From Rhodanobacteraceae bacterium (GTDB taxonomy: Bacteria > Pseudomonadota > Gammaproteobacteria > Xanthomonadales > Rhodanobacteraceae): DNA of 21,580 nt. Under the pieces are notes generated by a model. It was not told the origin of the DNA. It searched no databases and was given only the letters and a program-made list of their open reading frames with translations. Of the stretch, positions 8,745 through 17,697 are shown one piece after another. Numbering within the stretch: position 1 is the stretch's first letter; every line of letters begins with the position of its first letter. The DNA lies in contig JAAXIA010000155.1 of the NCBI GenBank assembly GCA_012270595.1, positions 1-21,580 of the forward strand, in the 5' to 3' direction. A program made the position numbers and the translations under genes.

Positions 8745-9416
8745 TCAGGAACCTTCTTTCAGTGCGACTGCCTTGAAACCGGAAGCCTTGAGCCGCTGTT
8801 TTTCTGCTTCCAGCGTCATGGCAGAATGGTAAGGACCCAAGCGCACGCGATAATAGGTGCACCCGTCCAGATCAATGCTTTGCACATGCGCCATGAAGCC
8901 TCGCAAAGCCAGTCTGGCCTTGAGCGCCTCAGCCTCTGCCGCTTTGGGGAAGGCACCAACCTGTAGCTGATAAGTGTTGCTGGTTTTCACAGACGCGCTG
9001 CTTGCTGGCGCGGCCGCAATGTTCTGGCTGATCGCTTCTGGTGGGGGGGGACCGGTTTGCGCCGGGATGGACTCACTACGCGGGTGCTGTTTCTCTGCTT
9101 TGGCCTTGGCGCTGATTTCAGCGTCGGGGATGCGTACCTCCTTCTGTGACAGAACCGAGTAGAAATCGTATTTAGGTTTCTTCGGTGCATCGGCGAAAGG
9201 CACCAAGCCATCCTCACCGGCGTGGGAAGCCGTTGCCCCGGGATTGGGATGCGGACCATTGCTCGCGTGCATCGGCAATTGTGCGTGATGAATCAATATC
9301 AGCACAATACCAACACCAATAACCACACCCAGCAGAGCACCGAGCCAGGTCGGAAACCTGGCATGACGGCTGTGGGTACGTACGGCCTGCCGGCCTCTGC
9401 GTCTACGCCTGGCCAT
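8745..9416 (-). CDS. FtsN-like SPOR-domain cell-division/cell-envelope protein
   Basis: A 223-residue bitopic inner-membrane protein. It has a very basic cytoplasmic tail (MARRRRRGRQ), one transmembrane helix at about 22-43, and a low-complexity periplasmic linker rich in Ala, Pro and Ser. A C-terminal SPOR domain spans about 146-223 (YQLQVGAF, then YYRVRLGPY). SPOR domains bind denuded glycan strands at the division septum. This layout is that of FtsN and of the FtsN-like gene that usually follows argS in pseudomonads and xanthomonads; argS is not present here. The ATG at 9416 has GGGGA about ten bases upstream and starts the basic tail; a longer frame from 9491 adds an unlikely hydrophobic stretch. 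A run of eight C falls in the linker. It converges on the acyl-CoA dehydrogenase (63-bp gap). Confidence 0.88.
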   Translation of the reverse strand: MARRRRRGRQAVRTHSRHARFPTWLGALLGVVIGVGIVLILIHHAQLPMHASNGPHPNPGATASHAGEDGLVPFADAPKKPKYDFYSVLSQKEVRIPDAEISAKAKAEKQHPRSESIPAQTGPPPPEAISQNIAAAPASSASVKTSNTYQLQVGAFPKAAEAEALKARLALRGFMAHVQSIDLDGCTYYRVRLGPYHSAMTLEAEKQRLKASGFKAVALKEGS

Positions 9417-10135
9417 CAATATATTCCCCGTAAATCCAAAGACGAGTTGAACAAAATCTAAATAAACCCATCCTGTAGCACAAGCTGGCATGCAGCGAGC
9501 AAAAGGACCATACCCCCGCTGCGTGACTTACGATAATAAACGTAAGTAACAGTAGCCAAGGAAGACTTGGGGCCAATGCACGCAGGTTGATGACAATTAG
9601 GTTTGCAAGACCGCTTATTGTAACCTGCGTCAAAGAAAAAAAACCAGATGTGTAGACCATCCTATCTACCTCAGCATGAGCGTGTGGCACGAGACGATAG
9701 TGGAGAAAAAAGTGGATAAGTCTGTGGAAAATTGTCAGTTGAACTGTGGACCCGTGAGGCTGACTGGGTTCGTCATTCTGAATGAGTAAAAAACAGCATT
9801 AAAAACAAAGTGTTAAAAAACATCGTCATGTTGCTGGAAAAACAGGTAACGCAAACGGTTCATCCTTCCCGAGGTGCATAAGTCTCACCAGACGGGCGCA
9901 CTCTCAAGTCTAAAGCGCGGTGGACAGGTCCTGATACCGGAAGCAACAATGCCCATACAACCCGTCGCCCGACTCCTGCCTGATGGACAGTACAATCATC
10001 TCCGGCGCACCTGAGGTGCCAAGCTCCCCGCAGGCAACCTTAAAGCGGCGATGGAAACGCATCGCCCTGGCAAGATAGTGCCAGAATGGAAACAATCAGA
10101 GAAGGGATCTACCAGTACCAGTGGACAAGCCGCCT
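9417..10135. other. Gene-free stretch with AT-rich, DnaA-box-like segment
   Basis: About 719 bp between the FtsN-like gene and the end of the glycosyltransferase gene. No frame here shows a known domain. The middle part (about 9700-9830) has DnaA-box-like nonamers next to an A-rich stretch (9786-9820). The right part (9910-10100) is richer in GC, with short frames on both strands that I do not recognise. No tRNA or terminator with a T-run was seen. Confidence 0.5.
9711..9753 (-). promoter_or_regulatory. Cluster of DnaA-box-like nonamers
   Basis: On the reverse strand there are two adjacent nonamers in the same orientation: TTTTCCACA (9723-9731), which fits the consensus TTWTNCACA, and TTATCCACT (9711-9719), one base off TTATCCACA. 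They are three bases apart. A third, weak copy is at 9745-9753 (first three bases differ). An A-rich segment lies just to the right (9786-9820). This arrangement is seen in origins and in DnaA-controlled promoters. Two good boxes are too few to call an origin. Confidence 0.4.
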
Positions 10136-12445
10136 TCACTCCCTCCACGCACGAGAAGATCGCTCAAAAATCTCCCTGCGCCAAGGACGCGGTGAGAATG
10201 CCAGGGAGAAAGGTTCATCGCACAAGCTTAGGTTGGGGTTATAGGCAGGGTCATTTTCCATAAGATGTCCCCAACGCTCGGTCATAAGACGACTTTCTGC
10301 GGCAAAACGCTGGCGTTTCTCCACTGTATCCTCGTAACCTCGCGACAACGACTCAAAATGGTAAAGTTCGGCAAAAGGTGTCCACACATTCCGGTAGCCA
10401 CGCTCACGCAACCGTAAACAGAAGTCCACATCGTTAAAGGCCACTTTTAAGCTTTCATCCAGGCCACCCACATCCCAGTAGATCTCACGCCTAACCAGCA
10501 GGCAGGCACCAGTAACGGCGGTCACCGACTGGGTGAGCCTGGCGCGCCCGAATGGCCCGGTAAATCCACGCGGTTTGCCGTGATAAAGATGGGCAGCAAC
10601 ACCGTGCAAGCCAATGACAACCCCTGCATGCTGAATGGTGTTATTCGAGTAGTACAGCATCGCTCCCACTGCGCCGACACGCGGACGCAGCGCATGACTG
10701 ACCAGCTCCTCAAGCCAGTCCGGCGTAATAACCTGGGTGTCATTATTGAGCAGGCATATCAATTCCCCGCGACAACTTGCTACCGCTTCGTTATTGATCC
10801 TGGAGTAGTTGAACGAACCATTGTTCCTGAGCACGCGCATCCGCGGATCACGCCCATAGGCTGCCAGACATTCCAGCGTCTGCGTTTCACTGGACTGGTT
10901 ATCCACCACGACAATCTCATAATCTGGGTAAGTACTACGCTGTAGAATCGAGTCTACACACTGGCGCAGCAAGTGCACCTTGTCGCGGGTCGGGATGATA
11001 ATACTGACCTTGGGGACCGGATCGGGCAAGGTGTGCCGGATACGAAACATATTCGGCAACCCCTCGACATCCAGCACTTCGGCGCGTTCCTGGCGACGTG
11101 CCAGACAATCAGATAACGCGCGCCGTCCAGCTGCATGTATATAGCCCTTTTCCTGCGGATCGAGCGCCGTTGACCCCGCTATCGCGCGCCAATGGTAAAG
11201 CACCACCGGAACATGTCCTATCTGATCGGCACTTAAGCGTTCACAACAGCGCAGCGCAAGATCCCAGTCCTGACTGCCCTCCAGTCCTTCACGGAATCCA
11301 CCAGACTCACGCAATAACTGTCGCTGATAAACCATCAGATGACAGATAAAGTTCTGCCCAAGGAAAAGTTCTTCATTCAAGTCCGGCTTGAAGTAGGGGT
11401 CGTAGCGCTGGCCTTCCTCGTCGATCTTGTCTTCATCGGTGTACACCATCCGCCATGATGGATGGTGCGCCCAGGCATCCATGACAATAGTCAATGCCGC
11501 CGGGTGCAGCTCATCGTCATGATCAAGCAGCGCCACATACTCTCCACGGGCCAGCTCCAGCGCGCTGTTGCTGGCTGCAGAAATGTGTCCGTTATGCGCC
11601 CGCCAGGTGACGCGAATGCGCGTATCACGTGCTGCATATTCCTGTAATACCTTGCGCAGCTCAGGGTTTGTGGAGGCATCGTCAGCTACGCATAACTCCC
11701 AGTGCTTCCAGGTTTGTGCCAGCACGCTATCCAGGCAGCACCGCAGGAAAGTTTCCGGAGTGTTGTAAACGGGAAGGAGAATCGATACAAGAGGACAATC
11801 CTTCCGCTGTGCCTGCACTTTACCGGGGTCGTACAAAGTCAGCCAGCGCTTGTAAGACGCATCATGACCAATATTTTTCATATATTGGCTTCGCAGCCAC
11901 TGACCGCATTGCCGTCGGGAAAGACGACCTTTCAGGCATTGCCACAGTTTAGTGTAGAAAACCTGGGTCACGTGCCCTTCGCTGGCGGGCAAGCCGCGTC
12001 GCACGACGCGCCACATACGCCATGCTGCCTCCAAACGCCCAACGCGACGTAGACGCAAGCGACACGGAGTAAAACCACTCTCTGGGTCTACCGAGTCAAG
12101 GCGTAAATGGGTGACGCTAAACGGAAACCGGATCAGGTATTGATGTGCGCCCTGAGCTACATAAGGAGGGAGCGACCAAGCCTCACAACCGTTATTGGCA
12201 TACAAGACGGAATCGAAGCTGTTATCACCCGCATACATCAAGTGGAACGACAGGACATACCATCCTGCCGATAGCGGGAACCCCTTGCCTTCACAAGTAA
12301 AGGAGCATGTGGACTTATCCGGGGCATACCGGGACTGCGTCGTGCCATTGGATAGTGCCAGATCAGGCACTGGGTGCAATGAAAATCCAGAACCAGGGCA
12401 ATAGGCCAGCAGCCTGTGCATCATAGAAATCAGTGGGTGCTTCAT
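10136..12445 (-). CDS. Tandem-domain GT2 family glycosyltransferase
   Basis: A 769-residue cytoplasmic or membrane-associated protein with two GT-A domains, likely to add two sugars, or alternate linkages, to a surface polysaccharide. Residues 1 to about 135 form a beta-rich, non-catalytic N-terminal module (GWYVLSFHL; FTPCRLRLRRVGR) of the sort found before GT2 domains in other O-antigen enzymes. GT domain 1 starts with VSILLPVYN (220-228) and has the metal/nucleotide motif DHDDE (308-312). GT domain 2 starts with VSIIIPTRD (480-488) and has LLNNDTQV (565-572), then a VDFCLRLRERGY motif. Domain 2 resembles WbbL-type rhamnosyltransferases. The ATG at 12445 has GAGG just upstream; a TTG three codons earlier is possible. 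It follows wzt after 384 bp and is the only glycosyltransferase in the window. Confidence 0.93.
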   Translation of the reverse strand: MKHPLISMMHRLLAYCPGSGFSLHPVPDLALSNGTTQSRYAPDKSTCSFTCEGKGFPLSAGWYVLSFHLMYAGDNSFDSVLYANNGCEAWSLPPYVAQGAHQYLIRFPFSVTHLRLDSVDPESGFTPCRLRLRRVGRLEAAWRMWRVVRRGLPASEGHVTQVFYTKLWQCLKGRLSRRQCGQWLRSQYMKNIGHDASYKRWLTLYDPGKVQAQRKDCPLVSILLPVYNTPETFLRCCLDSVLAQTWKHWELCVADDASTNPELRKVLQEYAARDTRIRVTWRAHNGHISAASNSALELARGEYVALLDHDDELHPAALTIVMDAWAHHPSWRMVYTDEDKIDEEGQRYDPYFKPDLNEELFLGQNFICHLMVYQRQLLRESGGFREGLEGSQDWDLALRCCERLSADQIGHVPVVLYHWRAIAGSTALDPQEKGYIHAAGRRALSDCLARRQERAEVLDVEGLPNMFRIRHTLPDPVPKVSIIIPTRDKVHLLRQCVDSILQRSTYPDYEIVVVDNQSSETQTLECLAAYGRDPRMRVLRNNGSFNYSRINNEAVASCRGELICLLNNDTQVITPDWLEELVSHALRPRVGAVGAMLYYSNNTIQHAGVVIGLHGVAAHLYHGKPRGFTGPFGRARLTQSVTAVTGACLLVRREIYWDVGGLDESLKVAFNDVDFCLRLRERGYRNVWTPFAELYHFESLSRGYEDTVEKRQRFAAESRLMTERWGHLMENDPAYNPNLSLCDEPFSLAFSPRPWRREIFERSSRAWRE

Positions 12446-12829
12446 TTTCCTCAATCTTTATTATCAACCAGCGGCGAGCAATGGACACAAAGCTGGCGCA
12501 AGAACTTCGTGACTTAGTTCTAAAGGGGCCAATGACCTTTATTGTAGTATGCGTCACAGGTCAGCAATTCAAAATTAGTCATTTTCTTGGTTACACCTCG
12601 TGCGAAAACAAAAATTCAGGGTAAACAAGCGGCTGCAACAGAGATCTTGAATAAGATTTTAATCTTTTCATTTCAATATGTTATCCATGAACAACCTGGA
12701 GAAAGCTCGCAACAAAATCACGGCAAGCGCGGCAGGCAAGACATGACTCGATGATGCCGGATGTGGTCGCACCAATCGGCCTAAGTGACAGCAAACCATT
12801 CAAAGGGGAAGTTCCGTCCATAATGATGA
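12446..12829. other. AT-rich gap between wzt and the glycosyltransferase
   Basis: A 384-bp stretch with no recognisable gene, visibly more AT-rich than its flanks. It probably holds the end of the wzm-wzt transcript and the start of the glycosyltransferase transcript. A small self-complementary sequence, AAGATTTTAATCTT (about 12651-12664), could form a short hairpin. Base composition of this kind is common in polysaccharide loci that have exchanged genes. Confidence 0.5.
12541..12572 (-). promoter_or_regulatory. Possible promoter of the glycosyltransferase gene
   Basis: On the reverse strand a good -10 hexamer, TACAAT (12541-12546), lies about 96 bp before the glycosyltransferase ATG. Candidate -35 hexamers are TTGCTG (12562-12567, 15-bp spacing) and TTGAAT (12567-12572, 20-bp spacing). 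Neither spacing is ideal, so this is a weak prediction. Confidence 0.25.
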
Positions 12830-14188
12830 CTATAGTCGTTCCTGGCGAATATCCAGCATGGGCAGGCCAATAAGGCCTGTGACCAGCGAGCCTTGTTCCG
12901 CTCTGAAACGCACTCCCTCATGCATCCAGTGCTGTACCACATGCTCTTCCTGGGTACCTTCGGACACACCAATGGCTACAAAGTAATCACCTGCCATCAA
13001 ACGTGGCATGCTAAAGTGAAAACTTGCTACAGCTTCCTCTCCAGCAGCAAGCGGAAAATCTTCCTGCTGTGTCAGGTAGGTGTTGTCACCAAAAAGTAGC
13101 TGACCCAGGCGATCTTTGACGTAAAAGCCGGTGATGACATTGTCAACGTCTACCTCTGCCTGGATCGCAATGCGCAGCACAACGTATTCCCCGGCCAGTG
13201 CCAAAGTGATGGCTTTCCCCTGTTCATTGCAAAACTCGGCGTTTACAATACGAACACGGCACTGGCCAAAGGCTCTGGCATCAGGCTGAAAGGGCAGTAC
13301 ATGCATATCGTTGCGCAGAGTGGAGCGATCCATCAAAGCCTGGCGTTTGTCCACTTGGCGCGCAGCGCGCGGCACTGGCGGTTGCCGCGCGCGCGGCACT
13401 GGCGGTTGCGGCTCTTTACCAAGTAGCGTTTCGGTATAAGCCTCCATCACTTCGCGTGCTGCGCCTATCTGGCGTATGCCGCCCTGCTCCAGCCATAGCG
13501 CACGATGACACAAACTGGTTACCGCGGTACTGTCATGACTGACAAACAACAGGCTGCCGCGCTGACAAAATTCCCGCAAAAAACGCATACACTTCTGAGT
13601 AAAAAAAGCATCGCCGACAGCTAGGGCTTCGTCAATGATAAGTACGTCGGCATCCACGTGGACCATCACTGCGAATGCAAGGCGCATCATCATGCCAGTG
13701 GAGTAACTGCGTACCGGTTGATCGACAAACTCGCCAATGTCTGCATAAGCCAGAATACTGCTCATCCGCTGCTCAATCTGACAGCGGTTCAAACCCAGGA
13801 TTGATGCGTTTAAAGAAACATTCTGCCGGCCAGTGAACTCGGGGTTAAAACCACTCCCGAGCTCCAGTAGGGCAGCAACCCGGCCATGTGCCCTGACTTC
13901 ACCTTCTGTCGGTTTAAGCGTACCGGCAAACATTTGCAGCAAGGTCGACTTGCCGGCTCCGTTGCGCCCCACGATACCCAGAACTTCACCGCGGTACAGC
14001 GTAAGATCGATACCGCGCAAGGCCCAGAACTCACGGTAAAACTTCTTTCGATGACCGGCAAGACTTTGTAGCATGCGGTGAAAGGGGCTGTCGTAAAGCT
14101 GGTAACACTTGCCCAGTTTCCTGGCCTGGAAAACCACATCCCTTTCTGGTGCGATCCTGCCTTGCTCACAGGACATCGGCAAATCCAT
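12830..14188 (-). CDS. wzt: O-antigen ABC transporter ATP-binding protein Wzt
   Basis: A 452-residue ATPase of the polysaccharide ABC exporter; with Wzm it moves a finished lipid-linked glycan across the inner membrane. The nucleotide-binding domain is about 18-255: Walker [10 protein letters not shown] (74-82), signature YSTGM (162-166), Walker B VLIIDE (182-187), switch His218. A Pro/Arg linker with an 8-residue tandem repeat follows. The C-terminal Wzt_C beta-sandwich is about 300-430; in studied systems it recognises the capped end of the O-chain. This extra domain marks it as the coupled O-antigen type rather than the KpsT or TagH type. I start at ATG 14188, which overlaps the end of wzm by 23 bp; ATG 14176 is an alternative. 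The frame further upstream lies inside wzm and is rejected. Confidence 0.94.
   Translation of the reverse strand: MDLPMSCEQGRIAPERDVVFQARKLGKCYQLYDSPFHRMLQSLAGHRKKFYREFWALRGIDLTLYRGEVLGIVGRNGAGKSTLLQMFAGTLKPTEGEVRAHGRVAALLELGSGFNPEFTGRQNVSLNASILGLNRCQIEQRMSSILAYADIGEFVDQPVRSYSTGMMMRLAFAVMVHVDADVLIIDEALAVGDAFFTQKCMRFLREFCQRGSLLFVSHDSTAVTSLCHRALWLEQGGIRQIGAAREVMEAYTETLLGKEPQPPVPRARQPPVPRAARQVDKRQALMDRSTLRNDMHVLPFQPDARAFGQCRVRIVNAEFCNEQGKAITLALAGEYVVLRIAIQAEVDVDNVITGFYVKDRLGQLLFGDNTYLTQQEDFPLAAGEEAVASFHFSMPRLMAGDYFVAIGVSEGTQEEHVVQHWMHEGVRFRAEQGSLVTGLIGLPMLDIRQERL
13365..13409. repeat. Tandem repeat in the Wzt linker
   Basis: A 21-bp sequence beginning GCGCGCGGCACTGG is present at 13365-13385 and again at 13389-13409, a 24-bp period. 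It encodes two copies of PPVPRARQ/A in the linker between the ATPase and the glycan-recognition domain of Wzt. The period is a multiple of three, so gain or loss of a unit would keep the frame and only change linker length. Confidence 0.9.
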
Positions 14189-14993
14189 CTCGGGTCCGCT
14201 GAAAAAAAGCGTACCCGAGTGCGCATATGGCCATCGCCAACAGCAGGTAGATACCCAGTGCGGGCCAATCTGGCGCATGCCCGAAGAGAACCACCTGCCG
14301 CGTCTGCTCAATCATCAAGGTTAGTGGGTTAAACTTGATCAAGTGACGAAAAATCCCGTGCAAGTTGGATGCAGGGTAAAACACTGGACTTAAGAACATC
14401 AAAATGGACGACAACACGCCACCAATCTGCGCCACATCACGCACAAAAACACCCAGTGCAGCCAAAAACCAGGCGACAGCGCACAGTAATAACACGAACG
14501 GAAAATAAACCAGCGGTAAATAAAACACAGTGGCATGCAGGCCATGCTGGGCCAGCAGCACAAAAAGCAACAATACCAGCAGGCTGACGAACATATTAAA
14601 CAAAACTGAGAGGACCATCACACAAGGTAACATCAGCAAGGGGAACACCACGCGTTTGACCAGATTAGATTGCGACACAATCACGCCCGGTCCGCGCAAA
14701 ATACATTCAGATAGTGCCGCATGGACTATCATGCCGCAAAAGATCATCAGTGAAAAAGAAGCTCCCGTGTGCGCATGCGGCCAACGCAAGCCAAGAAACT
14801 CACGAAAAGCCAGGGTATACACGCTAAGCATTAACAAGGGATTGAAGAACGACCACAACAGCCCAAGGAACGAGCCGCGGTAACGCAACTCAATATCACG
14901 TCGGGTCAATTCCAGAAAAAGTTGTCGCCGCGCCCAAAAACGCCGAAAAGGGTTCCAAATCAGCCACTTCACGTCGAAGAGACCATCATGCAA
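14166..14993 (-). CDS. wzm: O-antigen ABC transporter permease Wzm
   Basis: A 275-residue integral membrane protein of the ABC-2 type. It has an N-terminal amphipathic stretch with the family motif [17 protein letters not shown], then six hydrophobic helices. The conserved late motif is [10 protein letters not shown], followed by [12 protein letters not shown]. It forms the channel half of the Wzm/Wzt exporter. The 23-bp overlap with wzt indicates tight translational coupling. The only long start is a TTG at 14993; an upstream in-frame TAA rules out a longer protein. A GTG at 14972 (residue 8) is the alternative. The gene is divergent from rfbB with 179 bp between them. Confidence 0.93.
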   Translation of the reverse strand: MHDGLFDVKWLIWNPFRRFWARRQLFLELTRRDIELRYRGSFLGLLWSFFNPLLMLSVYTLAFREFLGLRWPHAHTGASFSLMIFCGMIVHAALSECILRGPGVIVSQSNLVKRVVFPLLMLPCVMVLSVLFNMFVSLLVLLLFVLLAQHGLHATVFYLPLVYFPFVLLLCAVAWFLAALGVFVRDVAQIGGVLSSILMFLSPVFYPASNLHGIFRHLIKFNPLTLMIEQTRQVVLFGHAPDWPALGIYLLLAMAICALGYAFFQRTRDGFADVL

Positions 14994-15172
14994 AGCCCTA
15001 TGAACAAATGAAGATTAAACTGCCATCAGGAAGCGCGAATGATAAACTAAAGCGAGCCAGAGCGCTACCTGATCCCGTCTTTTTGCCCCCCTTGTAATTC
15101 CTGGCTGCTCGCCTTTATCTATGTATGCTCCAACCAGACTTACCCACCCTTATCCAAGCTTGAATCCCTGTT
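14994..15172. promoter_or_regulatory. Divergent control region of wzm-wzt and rfb operons
   Basis: A 179-bp gap between the two divergent polysaccharide transcripts, so both promoters should lie here. On the plus strand a TTGTAA hexamer (15092-15097) is a possible -35 for rfbB, but no good -10 sits at the right distance (best candidates TATCTA at 15116-15121 or TATGCT at 15124-15129). No clear operator was found. Confidence 0.4.
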
Positions 15173-16243
15173 TTGAGTAGCGCATTCTTTCCATCCGCCA
15201 CACTCCTGGTTACTGGGGGGGCTGGCTTCATCGGTGCCAACTTTGTGCTGCGAAGTGTAGCTGAAGGTGCCCGCGTGGTGAATCTGGACAAGCTCACCTA
15301 CGCCGGCAACCTGGATACACTAGCCTCGCTGCGTGGTAACACGTGTCATGTGTTCGTACAAGCTGACATCGGAGACCGTGACCTGGTCAGCGCGCTACTT
15401 ACAAAGTACCAGCCCACAGCGATCATCAATTTTGCAGCTGAATCCCACGTAGATCGTTCCATTGATGAGCCAGCGGTCTTTATGCACACCAACGTGATGG
15501 GCACTCTGGGGCTGCTTGAGTGCGCTCGCGATTACTGGCGCACACTTGTCGGCCAGGCACGGGCGAACTTTCGTTTCCTACATATTTCAACCGATGAGGT
15601 CTATGGCTCGCTGGGCGAAACGGGTCGATTCACGGAGAGTACGGCCTATGCGCCAAACTCGCCTTATTCTGCCTCCAAGGCGGCTTCTGACCATCTGGTG
15701 CGTGCTTTTCACCATACTTACGGGCTGCCCACCCTTACCACCAACTGTTCAAACAACTACGGGCCTTACCAGTTTCCAGAAAAGCTCATTCCACTGATGA
15801 TTACCAAGGCACTGGCTTTCGATATGTTGCCACTGTACGGCGATGGGTTAAATGTCCGCGACTGGTTGTTTGTAGACGACCACTGTCTGGCGATAGCCCG
15901 CATATTACAGGCCGGTCGCGTGGGTGAAACCTATAATATCGGCGGGCGGGCCGAGCGCAGCAATCTTGACGTGATAGAGACAATCTGTGCACTGCTGGAC
16001 GAACGCCGGGCATGCGCCGATGGGCGCAAGCGTCTGTCGCTGATTTCTTTTGTTAAAGACCGGCCGGGCCATGATCGTCGTTACGCCATCGACGCCAGCA
16101 AACTGGAGCGCGAGATGGCATGGAAACCAACACATAGTTTTGAAAGTGGCATGGCCGCCACTATCGACTGGTACCTTGCCAATCAACCATGGGTGCGGCG
16201 TGTGCTCGATGGTAGCTATCGTATGGAGAGGCTCGGACAATGA
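15173..16243 (+). CDS. rfbB: dTDP-glucose 4,6-dehydratase
   Basis: A 356-residue NAD-dependent extended short-chain dehydrogenase that makes dTDP-4-keto-6-deoxyglucose, step two of dTDP-L-rhamnose synthesis. The nucleotide-binding motif TGGAGFIG is at 14-21. The catalytic Thr140-Asp141-Glu142 is in [10 protein letters not shown], and Tyr165 and Lys169 are in YSASK. The C-terminal [15 protein letters not shown] substrate motif is intact. The frame opens at a TTG at 15173 (in-frame stop 12 bp upstream), and no ATG or GTG suits the family N-terminus, so TTG is the likely start; no clear Shine-Dalgarno precedes it. It is the first gene of rfbBACD-manC and overlaps rfbA by four bases. Confidence 0.96.
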   Translation: MSSAFFPSATLLVTGGAGFIGANFVLRSVAEGARVVNLDKLTYAGNLDTLASLRGNTCHVFVQADIGDRDLVSALLTKYQPTAIINFAAESHVDRSIDEPAVFMHTNVMGTLGLLECARDYWRTLVGQARANFRFLHISTDEVYGSLGETGRFTESTAYAPNSPYSASKAASDHLVRAFHHTYGLPTLTTNCSNNYGPYQFPEKLIPLMITKALAFDMLPLYGDGLNVRDWLFVDDHCLAIARILQAGRVGETYNIGGRAERSNLDVIETICALLDERRACADGRKRLSLISFVKDRPGHDRRYAIDASKLEREMAWKPTHSFESGMAATIDWYLANQPWVRRVLDGSYRMERLGQ

Positions 16244-17130
16244 GTATCACCACCAGGAAAGGGATCATTCTTGCCGGCGGCTGCGGCACACGACTTTATC
16301 CTGTTACCCATGTGCTCAGCAAACAGCTACTCCCGGTGTATGACAAGCCGATGATCTACTACCCGCTGTCTACCCTGATGCTGGCCAATATTGACCAGGT
16401 GTTGGTGATTAACACCCCACATGAACAGGCACTGTTCCAGCAACTTCTGGGCGACGGCTCACAGTGGGGCATGCGCATCAGTTATGCCATACAGCCCTCA
16501 CCCGACGGTTTGGCCGAAGCTTTTCTGATTGGTCGCAAGTTCATCGACAACCATCCGGTCTGCCTGATTCTTGGCGACAATATCTTTCACGGGCATGGCC
16601 TTGGTGAACAACTTGAGCATGCGGCAGCGCGTCGGCACGGTGCCACGGTATTTGGCTACCGGGTACACGACCCGCAGCGCTACGGTGTGGCCCATTTCGA
16701 TGCCACCGGCAGGGTCATCGGACTAGAGGAAAAACCCGTCCAACCCAAGTCAGATTACGCCATCACTGGCATGTATTTTTACGATCATCGTGTGTGTGAC
16801 TACGCAGCCGACCTGAAACCTTCCGCGCGTGGAGAGCTCGAGATTACCGACCTCAACCGCTGTTATCTCGATGATAACAGCCTGTACCTGGAAAAGCTGG
16901 GACGTGGTTTCTCCTGGCTGGATACCGGAACACATCAGTCACTGATGGAAGCAGGCAACTACATCCAGACCATCGAACATCGCCAGGGACTTAAAGTGTG
17001 CTGCCCTGAAGAAATTGCCTATACGAATGGCTGGATCGACAGCGAACAGTTATTGCGCCTGGCCAGACCGCTAACTAAAGGCGGTTACGGCCAGTATTTG
17101 CAACAGTTATTATCCAGAGAGCCAGGCTAA
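16240..17130 (+). CDS. rfbA: Glucose-1-phosphate thymidylyltransferase
   Basis: A 296-residue nucleotidyltransferase that joins glucose-1-phosphate and dTTP to dTDP-glucose, the first committed step of dTDP-rhamnose synthesis. The N-terminus carries the signature [14 protein letters not shown] followed by [15 protein letters not shown]. The usual GGSGTR reads GGCGTR, a mild substitution that also occurs in functional homologues. LGDNIFHG (Asp near residue 111) and the EEKP motif are present. The start overlaps the rfbB stop (ATGA) and has a purine-rich ribosome-binding site (GAGAGG); the stop overlaps the rfbC start by one base. This points to one co-translated operon. Confidence 0.97.
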   Translation: MSITTRKGIILAGGCGTRLYPVTHVLSKQLLPVYDKPMIYYPLSTLMLANIDQVLVINTPHEQALFQQLLGDGSQWGMRISYAIQPSPDGLAEAFLIGRKFIDNHPVCLILGDNIFHGHGLGEQLEHAAARRHGATVFGYRVHDPQRYGVAHFDATGRVIGLEEKPVQPKSDYAITGMYFYDHRVCDYAADLKPSARGELEITDLNRCYLDDNSLYLEKLGRGFSWLDTGTHQSLMEAGNYIQTIEHRQGLKVCCPEEIAYTNGWIDSEQLLRLARPLTKGGYGQYLQQLLSREPG

Positions 17131-17687
17131 TGAAAGTGATACCAGGCCGCTTACCCGAAGTGCGGATCATCGAGCCCCAGGTGCTGGGTGATGCACGCGG
17201 TTTTTTCTACGAGAGCTACAATGAGCCTCGATACCGTGAGATAGGCATTGATCGCCGTTTTGTGCAGTTAAATGTATCGCGCTCCCTGCGCGGGGTGTTG
17301 CGCGGCCTGCATTACCAGTGGCCCAATCCGCAGGGCAAGCTGGTTAGGGTACTGGAAGGTGAAGTATATGACGTGGCGGTAGACATCCGCCGGGGTTCGC
17401 CGCGTTTCGGCAAGTGGGCTGCGGTGATGCTCACCGCAGCCAATCATCGTCACTTCTGGATCCCTGAGGGTTTTGCCCATGGCTTTTGCGTGGTGTCTGA
17501 GTATGCTACTTTCGCCTACCAATGCACCGCACTGTACAACGCCAGTGCGGATGCTGGCATCTACTGGAACGATGCGGCACTCGCTATTGATTGGCCATTA
17601 AGTGAGCCACTCCTCTCCGATAAAGACAGCCAATTGCCACGTCTGGAGGAGGTGTCCGCCGAACGCTTGCCTGCGTACACCGCATGA
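17130..17687 (+). CDS. rfbC: dTDP-4-dehydrorhamnose 3,5-epimerase
   Basis: A 185-residue cupin-fold epimerase, step three of dTDP-L-rhamnose synthesis. Conserved stretches are DARGFFYESY, RGVLRGLHYQ (with the catalytic His61), GEVYDVAVDIRRGSP, and WIPEGFAHGF. YNASADAGIYWND precedes the C-terminal substrate loop. The length matches the family (about 180-185). The ATG overlaps the last base of the rfbA stop codon, so re-initiation by the same ribosomes is likely. Nothing is missing from the active site that I can see. Confidence 0.97.
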   Translation: MKVIPGRLPEVRIIEPQVLGDARGFFYESYNEPRYREIGIDRRFVQLNVSRSLRGVLRGLHYQWPNPQGKLVRVLEGEVYDVAVDIRRGSPRFGKWAAVMLTAANHRHFWIPEGFAHGFCVVSEYATFAYQCTALYNASADAGIYWNDAALAIDWPLSEPLLSDKDSQLPRLEEVSAERLPAYTA

Positions 17688-17697
17688 TCACCGTCAA

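Noticed and set aside
10954..11136. Many short open frames antisense to the glycosyltransferase, wzt, rfb and manC genes
   Set aside because: They are shadows of real genes with strong family motifs in the main frame.
14189..14311. Longer N-terminus for wzt
   Set aside because: The extra residues lie inside wzm in another frame and do not resemble ABC ATPases; family-like sequence begins after 14188.
17602..17697. Longer N-terminus for rfbD
   Set aside because: It overlaps rfbC and puts 32 unrelated residues before the Rossmann motif that should be near the N-terminus.
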